Shown: in pieces, positions 33,059 to 43,100 of the stretch | How the letters are laid out: each line of letters starts with the position of its first letter | Numbering within the stretch: position 1 is the first letter of the stretch | Source of the DNA: Portulaca oleracea | Lineage: Eukaryota > Streptophyta > Magnoliopsida > Caryophyllales > Portulacaceae | Direction: 5' to 3' | Length of the DNA: 64,000 nucleotides | NCBI GenBank assembly: GCA_029582165.1 | Contig: CM055873.1 | Location: 51,786,581 to 51,850,580, forward strand | Position numbers and translations under genes: made by a program | Notes under the pieces: model-generated | Databases searched by the model: none | Seen by the model: only the letters and a program-made list of their open reading frames with translations | Told to the model about the DNA's origin: nothing

Positions 33059-33511
33059 ATGAGTAAGTATTCATTTGGTTTGCTTCTATGTATTAGTCTT
33101 AGTTTTGTAAGTAGCAACCTCGCTATAAGCCACGAAGTCGTCAACATAATCAATGGGCTCGAATCTGATGAACTAAATTTACATTGTGTTACTGGGGGTC
33201 ATTATGATTTTGAGCCTCGTGATTTGGGACTCCTGACTCTTTAACCGGGACAAAACTTTAGTTGGGGTTTCGACCTTGACGTATTAGACTGTTGGGACGG
33301 TTTCCATGACGAGTTCGGTTTAGATTGTGGAAGAAATTACTGTGATTTTTGCTCGAAGAATTTGAGGAAGTCTTTTTCAGTCTGGAATGCATGGCAAGCA
33401 GCTGGAAGCCTAATGAGAAATCACACAGGTGAATGGATTGTCAGAAAGGATGGATTTTACTTCCGTTTTGTTGGACTTGGAGAAGATTGGATGTTCCAGT
33501 CTGGTTGGTAA
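33059..33511 (+). pseudogene. S-protein homolog with nonsense codon
   Basis: Same length as the 29.3-kb gene (453 bp, no indels), with signal peptide and all four cysteines encoded. A TAA at 33242-33244 interrupts the frame at codon 62, just before PGQNFSWGF. The SPH copies at 2.4 and 24.0 kb have Lys (AAA-type codon) there and the 29.3-kb copy has Gly, so a single-base change from a Lys codon is the simplest origin. Downstream the frame stays open to the normal stop, which suggests recent inactivation. A truncated 61-aa product would lack three of the four cysteines. Confidence 0.9.
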
Positions 33512-33541
33512 ATTAATTATCAAATAATATCTTATGCTCAT

Positions 33542-33545
<4 letters not shown>

Positions 33546-33591
<46 letters not shown>
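33546..33591. repeat. (TA)n microsatellite
   Basis: About 23 TA units, 35 bp after the pseudogene stop. Unit 1 has only about six units at the same place (29797-29808). Confidence 0.95.
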
Positions 33592-33594
<3 letters not shown>

Positions 33595-33736
33595 ATTTTG
33601 TGAGTTTTTAAATTTAATAACCATATGTAGTGATGTACGGAATGAATTTTTGCATTTTCTGATTTTGGTCAGATATAATATCAAACACCGGTAAGGGGAT
33701 TGGTATAGTTGTACTTCTATATTGGCTTTATCCTTA

Positions 33737-34426
33737 GGGGTCATTTGGTATGCAATGGGAATGAGGATGAGAATTAAAATGTCTTTATGAATTATCAACT
33801 TTTTTATTTATTATGCGGTAATCCAAATTGGGAACAGGATTGGGGATAAACACACATTTACTAAAATACCATTTTTATTAATTTATGAATGTTTTAATAA
33901 ATTGAAATGGATGGAAGGTCATAATGGACACACATTTACTTTTTAGAAAATCAATTACCATATGAAAAAAAGTTCTTAAAGATTCAAATAAAAACTAATT
34001 AAGCATCAAATATGAATTAAAAATTAAAAATAAGTATATAAAATCTCAATGTATGAAGGATTCAATAAATCAACAATCTAATAAATAAATATCCCATTAT
34101 ATAATCTGTCTAAAATACTACATGTCCCCATAAAAAAAAGTATAATTATATATACAAAGAATATATTATCTAACTAATTTACAAAGGATTATATTTACAC
34201 AACATTGATTCAATCAAATTGAATGAAGAAGGTGACTTACATGTTACACCAATTGTTGACTGCCCGTAGGATTCAATAACTCACATTGTTGAGAATTGAC
34301 CCCTTTTATTCATATTCTCATTCCCCTTTTTTTTTTTTAAAATATCATGAAACAAACATGAAAATCGTACTCCCCATCCCTATATTCTCATTCTCAACCA
34401 TCTATTCCCTCTTACCAAACGAACCG
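33737..34426. mobile_element. Tourist-like element, unit 2 copy
   Basis: Ends GGGGTCATTTGGTA and TACCAAACGAACCG, flanked by TTA. Orthologous to 29962-31039 but without the nested MITE. Confidence 0.65.
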
Positions 34427-35314
34427 TTATTTCAAAAAATCCATGCTATTGAATCATAGTATGAGAATTATTTCAAAATTTTTAATACATCCATCCATCA
34501 ATTTGTTAATATATCCGTCCATTAATTAAAGATAAAATAGAATATATAAAAAAAGAGGTCAAGTGGTATTTGTGTATATAGTTTTAAATTAATTATTAGA
34601 ATAGAATAAATATTTATACGCAAGTAGTAAGCATTCAGTTAGTCACCCCTCCTTGTGGGTTGATGTCGGGGTTCAAATCTACGTTCAAAACAAAAAATAA
34701 TAATAATAATAATAGGAAGAACGTTGGCGTATATATGTGATATAAGCGAGGGAATACAACCTCTTGCCACGCTTATTAAGCAAAAGTAAGTGGTTTCTTT
34801 CACGCTTAATAAATGTGCCTAATAATTCCCCAGACATACATTTTGCATGCTTACTTAAGCAGGGCAATGGATATCAACCGCATATACAAGCGTCGATAAA
34901 TATGTTTGAAGCCCAAAAAGGGAGCACGAACCGCAACAACAAAGTCGAGCCAACACAAAACAAAAGCAGCAGCACAAAAACAAAAAACGATCAAACTACA
35001 AGAAAATCCTCTTATCCCACCTAAATCGTTACTTTCTGGAAAACTTTTCAAACTATTCTAATGCATATTCATATAATTCTGTAAACTGGCAAAATCCTCC
35101 CATACAGTTTCAGATATCATGACAATTTGCCAAAGTCTAATGCATATTCATATCATTCTGTAAGTAATTCGAGTTACTGAGTGGCACCCGCACCGGAATT
35201 TTTATATACATTACAAACCGAATACATGACTACATTGCAAACTGCATGTACATCTGGAAAAACCCAACATGCATGGGTTGAATAGAAACCCAAAATCAGC
35301 GAGAGATCGATGAT

Positions 35315-38300
35315 TCAGGATGAACTGTTGAGGAAATGTGCTAAGGCTTTGTCCGTGTCGTTGTCAAACATGAGGAGAGCCTCGGCAACGTTGTTTGATG
35401 AGAATCCCATTTCTCGGAGGAGGGTGTATGCATTCGCAAATTCCCGAACCTGCGGAAGGGACGGAAAATAATATAAGATCCAAAAGGAAATAGTAGCAAT
35501 GCAAGATACAAGAGGTAAAGTTGTCGACAGTTCAGATTCGGGTCATTTTGGATCGGGTCGATTCGGACAATGCATGGAAACTTGATGTCTGATACCCAGG
35601 GTTTTCGGGTATTTTCTGGGCCGGACAATTCGGTTAAGCCTAAACTGGGTTTGAAGAATAGAAATACGGAAACTATTGCGTCCAAATTTTCAGCCATGGA
35701 ATCGCGAAACAAACTTTTAGGACCATGAACTAGAGCATTACTATATCCTATTTTGTTCCCGTGAAGTCGATTCACCTCTACGACAGCACGAAAAGATGAT
35801 TTTTCCTACCTTAGTTGGATTGTCACCGTAGTTTGCAACTGCCAGAGGAACAGCTTCTCGGTTTAGGCCTGAAGCAAGGTACTTGCTGACAACAGGATCT
35901 ACAGCAGGAGCAGGGGCCGGGATAGGGTTCTGCCAAACAAAAAAGAGTAAATATTTTAGCATGCATAAGAACAGTTTGATCGGGAGTAGGGAGTGTAAAG
36001 AGAGTAATGGAGTATGATACAGTCAAATCTTCAACAAGAAATAAAAGATGCGCAAAAGTTTGGGCCAATGAAGTCGTCAGATGTATATCAAAACAAATAG
36101 GGAATTTACCGCTGATGGCAAAGGTTCTGATGGTCTTGATGGGACGTTTTCCAAAGCAAAGCGGCTCCAGTTCTGGTTTTCCTTCTCTGCCTCAGCAAGC
36201 ACCTTCCTCTCAAACTCAAAGTCGAACTGGAATTTACTATGCGGGATGTCGCCCATATGGGGCAGCAATTGAGGCTGTCATACAAGAGATACAAAGTGTA
36301 AGACTGTTAAGTGCATATGCTACTCGGTTTCTGAAATGGACTACGTCATTAAGTTACAAGCATTTGTAAGTGCTCAAATGACTGCCATAATCAATACAGT
36401 ACCTCGCTATTTTTCAAATTTTTTGTTTTCAGTCCTTTCAATTATGTGTAAGGTATTTGGACGACAAATGTAGGCACCTTAAACTTGGTACTTATGACCC
36501 ACAACATGTAATATAGGCAACCGTCCTCACAAGAGTAGTAAACCCCCAAGCCAAGCCCATAAAACCAGGATTTAATCCCAACATATCATTCAACAATTAG
36601 GCCTTGAGCATCGAATTCATAACTTGCCAACATATTATCGAAGGATCTCAATCTCAAACAGTATGGCAACTACTTGAAGATAGAAGCAGAAACTTACAGG
36701 GGGAGTGATCCTATACTCTGGCTTTATTTGAACCCTGATACCAGTTCCTGCTGCAAAATTAAACCACCCCATGAAAACTCTTCAGGGAAGCAAAAACTCA
36801 AAGACTTAGATAATTCACATAACAACTCTTCAAAATCACAACCAATGAGCCGATGAAAAGCTTTGATGTACACTAACAATGTTCAATTTTGCATACAATT
36901 CACCCGATCAATAGACTTGAAACCCTAAAAAAATAATCAAATTTACTATTGAAGGCCGGGGAAATTCAATCTCTTTCACAAAATCAGACCTCACAAACAG
37001 CCATAAAAGCCAAAGGTGCAAGCCTAGCTGCAATCCACCCTCACAGGTCAAACCAAAAGAGGGAATGTCGATCAGAACTTGCCCATAATATATTTTCAGC
37101 CGAAACAGCATAACTACTAGCCCAAATCAACAAATCAAGAGAAACTCAGATACCCAACTTCCCAAGTATATAGTCTTTCTCGAAAACTGATTAATGAAAT
37201 TCACTTTTGCATACAGTTCACCCAAACAATAATCTCTCAACCCTAACAAATTAAACAGATTGCTACTGAATGCCCAGATGATTCAATTTCCTTTGCAAAA
37301 TCAATGCAAACAAACAACATATAAATGGGACTCCTGGTCAACAAATCAAGACAAACCCACCTCCAAAATGAAGTCTTTTCCCCATTTCTAAGATGCCCAC
37401 GAACAAATAACCATATCTGATAAGCAGAAACCCTAGAATACATTCCAGCTGAAACAGCCTGATTGCAAAGCATACCAACAAATCAACAAAACTCCAAAAT
37501 GGAATTTCTCTGCATTCCCAAGGTGCCCACTAACCAACCATCAAAATTAACAGACAATAAGCAGAAATCCAATCAAAACAACTGAACATAACCAAAGAAC
37601 AACAAATTGAGGATCCAAATCAAGAAATCAACAGAAACCCACAAAACCCAAATTCCAAAATGAAGTCTTTAACCCGTATCTAAGGTGCCAACCAACAAAT
37701 CAACATATACAGTAAGCAGAAGCCCTAGAAAGCTATAATATGTGCTCCAGCTGAACCATCCCAATTGCCAAGCACACCAAACAAACCAACAGAAACCCAC
37801 ATAAACCCTAACTCCAAAATGGAAAATTCTATGCTTTACCAAGGTATTATACTAACCCACCATCAAAATTAACAGACAATAAGCAGAATCGCAACCAAAA
37901 CAACTGAAAATAAACACAGAGCAATGAATTGAGGAGCCAAATCAAGAACCCACAAAACCCAAATTCCAAAATGGAGTCTTTTCCCCATTTCTAAGATGCC
38001 CATCCACAAATCATCATAAAAAATAAGCAGAAACCCTAGAATCCAAGTTCCAACTGAAACATCCCAATTACAAAGCACAATAACCCCACAAAAACCCTAA
38101 CTCCAAAATGGAAAATCTTCTGCTTTCCCAAGGTGCCCACCAACCAATCATCACACAATTAACAGACAATAAGCAGAAACCCAATCAAAACAACTGAAGA
38201 TAACCAAATAACAACCAATTGAACATCCAAATCAAGAAATCAACAGAGACCCACAAAACCCAAATTCCAAAATGAAGCCTTTTCCCCATTTCTAAGACAC

Positions 38301-38740
38301 CGACCATCAAAATAACATACAACAAGCAGAAATTCCACAACATAAGTTCCAGCTGAAACGCCCAAACTCCAAATAACAAAGAATTGAGGATCCAACCCAA
38401 GAAATCAACAGCAACCCACCAACCCCAAATCCCCAATCATCATTGACAATTAACAAACAATCATCAATCTGAAACCCTAGAAGATCAAATGCGAGTGATA
38501 GAGAAAGATAAACTTACAAGAAGAGGGTGGGGTGGGGGTCGATGAGTGGTAAGGAGGAGCACGAGAAGGAGGAGAAAAGCTTTGTTGGTGTTGTCCATGG
38601 CCGACTTTAGGGTAAAGAGAAGGAGCAGCAGAAGAAGAAGATGAAGAGGAGTTTGAAGGGTATCGATACATCGGAAGATGGGGATCGTAGGGAAGAGTTC
38701 CTCCTGCTGTGTTCTTCCTCGAACCGTAATCGTACTCCAT
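35315..38740 (-). CDS. UBA-like domain protein with Pro/Ser-rich N-terminus, five exons
   Basis: Exons (minus): 38518-38740, 36698-36750, 36110-36274, 35810-35929, 35315-35449; 231 aa, all GT-AG with continuous frame. The N-terminus (about 1-75) is Ser/Pro/His-rich and probably disordered. Then follow GIRVQIKPEYRITPP, a conserved helical region (FQFDFEFERKVLAEAEKENQNW), an Ala/Pro linker and a C-terminal UBA-like region (DPVVSKYLASGLNREAVPLAVANYGDNPTK and LLREMGFSSNNVAEALLMFDND). The protein closely resembles a conserved plant family annotated as hydroxyproline-rich or UBA/TS-N proteins; ubiquitin binding is inferred from the fold only. Intron 1 (36751-38517) holds a tandem repeat array. The last exon is duplicated at 31.9 kb. 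The upstream flank on the promoter side begins at 38741. Confidence 0.88.
37240..38420. repeat. ~300-bp tandem repeats (four copies) in intron 1 of the UBA gene
   Basis: The words CAAATTCCAAAATGAAGTCTT and GACAATAAGCAGAAACC recur at intervals of 292, 311 and 299 bp (anchors near 37362, 37654, 37965, 38264). The copies differ by small indels. Several share AACTGAA and ATCAACAGAAACCCAC blocks. Confidence 0.85.
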
Positions 38741-39124
38741 TCTGATATTCTAATTGTAATTTTTGCTTTGAATCCCTTCCAAATTCGAAGTTTCGGTGAC
38801 AATTTCTGGGTAGGAGGGAGAGATTAGTCGAAAAAGCGCGTGATTTACCAACTGATCGTGGATGGCAGGTGCAATTAGGCGTGTGGTCTTGTGTTCGAAT
38901 CCTGTTGATAGCATTGTGTTCTTACTTTTTTTAGAGGATAAGGATAGGTTGGATAAGTATGGTTGGAAACTTTTAAAACCTTTACAAAATTAGTGCCGAC
39001 AAAAATTCGGGTGCGACTAAATTCGGGTCAGATAATTTAGACGCAACTGGATTCAAAAATCCAAATTCGGACGAAATACCTATGTTCAGACTTGATTTTT
39101 CCTGGATCGAATAATTCAAATAAA

Positions 39125-39368
39125 CACAACTTTTCTCGATAGTCGTTATTTATCATAGAGGAAGCCTCATTCAAAGTGATAACCCCTTGCAGAGTGGAGC
39201 TCAGGTCATTGCACGTGGGACCTCGTTGATCAAGAGTTCACGATGAAATCAACATATAAGGTGTTGAGGGAACAGAAATACCATGACAAGCTCTCATCGA
39301 GCTCAAGTGATTTAGTTAGGGCCTTTTGGAAGAGTTTATGGAAGCTTAACATTCCGTTAAAATGTGTA
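39125..39368 (+). pseudogene. LINE reverse-transcriptase zinc-binding (zf-RVT) fragment
   Basis: A frame contains FTMKSTYKVLREQKYHDK and AFWKSLWKLNIPLK, typical of the region between reverse transcriptase and the C-terminal zinc-binding domain of plant LINEs (usual form VKSAYxLL...WKxLWKLNIPxKI). It is broken at about 39368 by the Cassandra-type sequence. No other LINE domain is nearby. Confidence 0.65.
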
Positions 39369-39369
39369 T

Positions 39370-39854
39370 GCGTAATGCCCCGATCCTTTTGGGGTGTCAA
39401 CAATATTAATAACTACTTCAAAGTTTGACGACTCACCCCATAAATCAACACGAACCCTTTCAGTGTGTTTCATCCTCGCTCACACGTTGTTGGAAAAAAC
39501 TTTCTAGGAGGTCACTCATCCCTATATTACTTGCAACCAAACACGATTAATTTGGTTTTCGACTGATGAGTTTCCTAAAAAAGAAGGTGCACTTTGGTGA
39601 TATAGGTAGTAATTTTAAACACTTTACGCAACACTTTAATCATTTACTCGAAGTGTTACAATCATCCTTACTTAAGCACACAACCTCTCTGTTGTGCCCT
39701 GCTAAATGACTGTTCATGGATCTCCTGTCCATTGACACAACTTATAGTTCTCAATAAATGAATTTGCTAAAAAAAAGAATGTGTACTTTGATAATATAAA
39801 TAATCATTTTAAACCCTTTAACATACACTTTAACCATATATTCGAGGTGTTACG
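39370..39854 (-). mobile_element. Cassandra-type TRIM, degraded, more than one LTR portion
   Basis: The minus strand has two TGTAACAC-type starts (near 39660 and 39854). The proximal portion, 39370-39660, contains a decayed 5S-like segment (plus strand AGGAGGTCACTCATCC at about 39508-39523) and ends near CGGGGCATTAC. The distal portion, 39661-39854, keeps the first ~130 bp of an LTR before diverging. Together they suggest a truncated LTR-internal-LTR element or two overlapping insertions. It disrupts the LINE fragment. Confidence 0.55.
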
Positions 39855-40042
39855 CTGTTTTGGATTGAATTGAGGTATAGGGTGATTGTGAAACCCGGGA
39901 TATATGATCAAGGCAATACAAAAGAAGTTTGCATTTTTTGCCCTTAACCCACCTCCTTCAAAAAAAAAAAAGGAAAAAGAAAAAAAAGTAGAGGGAGGCG
40001 AAATAGAAGGGACTAGAAGAAATAGCCAACAGGAGAGAGAAA

Positions 40043-40066
40043 CACGTGTATGGGTGTTGACGTGGC
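40043..40066. promoter_or_regulatory. G-box (CACGTG) and adjacent TGACGTGGC element upstream of the bZIP gene
   Basis: ACACGTGT at 40042-40049 is a palindromic G-box, and TGACGTGGC follows at 40058-40066. Both are ACGT-core sites of the kind bound by plant G-box-binding bZIPs. They lie roughly 150-400 bp upstream of the likely leader of a gene encoding such a factor. Occupancy is inferred. Confidence 0.5.
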
Positions 40067-40199
40067 TGATAGGCTGGCAATCTTTCATGGCCTTTCCTTC
40101 CTCCATCATTTCCCAATTTCCATTTTCCCCCATTCTTCTCGCTTTTCCTCCTCTTTCACTTGCCTGCATCACAACCCAATCCCCCATTTAGAATTTCAC

Positions 40200-43100
40200 C
40201 ACCATTTTTACACCTTAACCCTATTTCCTCCTTTCCATTTTCACTAACTTCAACAACAACTTTCCCCCCTTTATTTCTTCCTTCCCAGGTTTTCTAAGGG
40301 CTCAAGATCCTCCCTTGCTGTCTAATCTCAACACCCAATAGCAAGAACGCAAGTTTTTTGATCATTTTAGGGGATTTTCTGGGTGGGATTTTGGTAAATT
40401 GTGCTGCTTTTTTGGTGAAGATTTGGAGTTTCAATTGAGGTATGTTCAATTTTCCAGCTGGGTTGTTTGTGTTTTGGGCGAATTGGGCTGTGTTTGTGTT
40501 TGGAAGATTTTGGTGAATTGTGCTGTTTGTGTGTTGCAGTTGGGGAAAATTTGAAGGGGTGTTGGTTTGTTGTGGATTTCAATCGAGGTATGTTCGATTT
40601 TCAGCTCATTTTGTTTGGGATTTGCGAATTGGTTTGTGCATATGTTTGAAAGATTTGAGCTTGGTTTGATCTGAGTGCAATATCTAGTTTTGGATATGAA
40701 ATGTTGTGTGGCTGGTTTGTGCTGGGTTTTGTGAACATGGAGTGGAACTGTTGGATTTATCTTTGAATTTTTGGAGGATTTGGCAAAAATTGACTAAAAT
40801 TTGACATGGGAAATACTGTAGTTTTGGATAGATGAATAGCACAGTGATTAGTGGCAGCACAGCTATTGATTTCTGGTTTGAACCCATGATTGTTTAGGCT
40901 ATAAAGAATGAAAAGGCAAAGTTTTTATACTCACCCCCCCCCCCCCAAAAAAAAAAACAAAAGAAAGGAAAAATCTTTTGTCAATTTGGGCAGGCGGGTT
41001 GGTTTAGGTACAGGTCAGTCTCGGGTTTGGAAGTTATGTACAAAACCCTAAACTTTCGGGTGGGTTTGGGTCGCCTTTTGGGTCGGGTCAAGTTTTTCCG
41101 GGTGTAGTTTAGGTGGGTTGGGTTGGGGGGCTTTGGTGGGGTTAGTTGGACAGCACGGGGAGTAGATATGAACAGAATCCGACATGGTTTTGCGGAATTA
41201 AGTGCATGATTTTTGAAGAGAGTGTGAAACTTTGATAGATTCATGAACTTGTGGCAAACATAGGTATGAACAAAATGGTTTTGTTGAACATAGGATTAAT
41301 TGGACAACATCGGAAGTAGATATGAACAGCATCCAAGATGGTTTTGTTCAATTAGGAGTCATTATGTTGAGGAGTGCATGATTTTTGAGGAGAGTATGAA
41401 ACTTTGATAGATTAATGAGCTTGTGGCAAACATAGGTAATTCTAGGGGGAGACCGTAGGTATGCCGAGGCGGGCTTCTAGGGGTAACATTTTGAAGGTTT
41501 TGCTATGAGTAATAAGTCACACTAAAATGGCTTTTTGATACAAATTTGGCTAATAATTGGATGCTTTTTTGTTAGATTCACTCCTAGTAAAGATTAGTCA
41601 CCCCTCATATCTATATAAAGTCACCACAAAAATGAGTCTCATAATACATTTTCGGGAGCCCATCTCCCACAAAACTAAAGGAAGATATTGGAAATCTTAG
41701 TTGGAGTGTTGGTATCCAAACCCTTGGCACTGTAGAGAAACCAAACTCAATCTATGTTCATACTTGTTGATAAATCTAGCTTATATGGAGTTATTATCAG
41801 CTAGTAGCACATACAGAATTGTTGTGGGTATGATCCCTTCAACAAATAGAGAGAAGAAAGGGGGGGGGGGGGGGTTATTCTAATAGATACAAATCTATTA
41901 CAATGGACTGTCTGCTGTTTCATTTTCTTCCTATCACAGTATCACCAGCCCATCCCATCCCATCCACCTGTCTGTTATTCTGTTGAAAAAGAGTTACCCT
42001 GCTTAGAGTTCAGATTAGCCTTATTATATGCATTCTTCTTAACTGAAAAACCTCTCTTTTTTCGTTAAATAAATCTGCAGGCTTCCTAGGATTGACAAGA
42101 ATCAAATAAGCTTGTGCGCTCATAATGGGCAACCCTGAAGGGGAGAAACCTTCAAAACCGGAAAAAGCGCCTTCCCCTCCTCGGGTGAGTATCTAGCCTC
42201 TTTGCAAAATCATTTATTATTGGTCTAAGTATTGCAGTTAATGACCCCCCATTTCGCTTTCTTCTGGCTGGACATCTACAGGAGCAGAGTGGTGTTCATG
42301 TTTATCCCGATTGGGCTGCTGTCCAGGTTTGGTTTGATAACTTTTATTTTATCATGATGCTTATAGGTGACATAAAACTTGCTTTGATACCTAGTTGATA
42401 GAGAGTGCGAAATAACAAAAGGTTAAAGATAAGAATTCAACATCCTCATGTTGGATTCAAGGGAAGAATTTGACATTCCCGTGCTGGGTTCAAGAAAATG
42501 TTAGCATCCCTGTGTGTAATGAACCATGATACTAAACCATGCTAGCACTAAACCTAACAAAAATAAGCAATATTGCTAATCGAACTAGGGAGCTAAATAT
42601 TCGTTATCATAATGGGAAACTTTAAAGAAATCATAGAATATACTAAATATTCCTATTCCTAAGCATACTGCTTAGTTCATTCCATCGATAGGTTTTTCGA
42701 GACTGATTGGAGTGTGGAGATTCATTGTTTGAGAATCGAGATAGTTACAGCATGATGATGTGATAAATTTAGTATGTCATCATTTCAGGCGTATTATGGA
42801 CCCGGGGCTATACCACCGCCTTACTTCAATCCAACTGTCACATCTGGCCACGCCGCTCACCCTTACATGTGGGCCCCATCTCAGGTTTTTGCACCGTTTC
42901 TTACGAATCTCTTTTTGCATATGTGGGTTGTTATATGTCATTCGTTTTCGTACTCTTTATATGACTGAGCTGTTTGATCCTTCTGTCTTTTATTTATTTG
43001 CTTATCATAACTTTCTTGATGTTTGGTTAGATGATGCCACCTTATGGATCTCCTTATGCAGCCATGTACCCACATGGAGGTATCTACGGGCCTTCAGCTG

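Larger units (their letters stand above)
32643..35617. repeat. Tandem segmental duplication, unit 2 (~3.0 kb)
   Basis: Second copy of the 28965-32240 unit; see there. The right border falls within intron 4 of the UBA-domain gene (about 35617), so the functional gene keeps its last exon in this unit. Confidence 0.88.

Noticed and set aside
34764..35024. 86-codon Lys/Asn/Ser-rich ORF
   Set aside because: Low-complexity sequence in the duplicated spacer. The equivalent stretch in unit 1 has no such ORF.
36007..36369. 120-codon plus-strand ORF
   Set aside because: Antisense to UBA gene exon 3 and flanking introns. No domain.
38855..38905. tRNA-like A/B boxes upstream of the UBA gene
   Set aside because: The B box (GTTCGAATCC) is good but the A box and stems do not form a cloverleaf.
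40932..40960. C-run followed by A-run, and a G-run at 41860-41875, as possible functional elements
   Set aside because: Simple homopolymers in a 5' UTR intron, prone to sequencing error.
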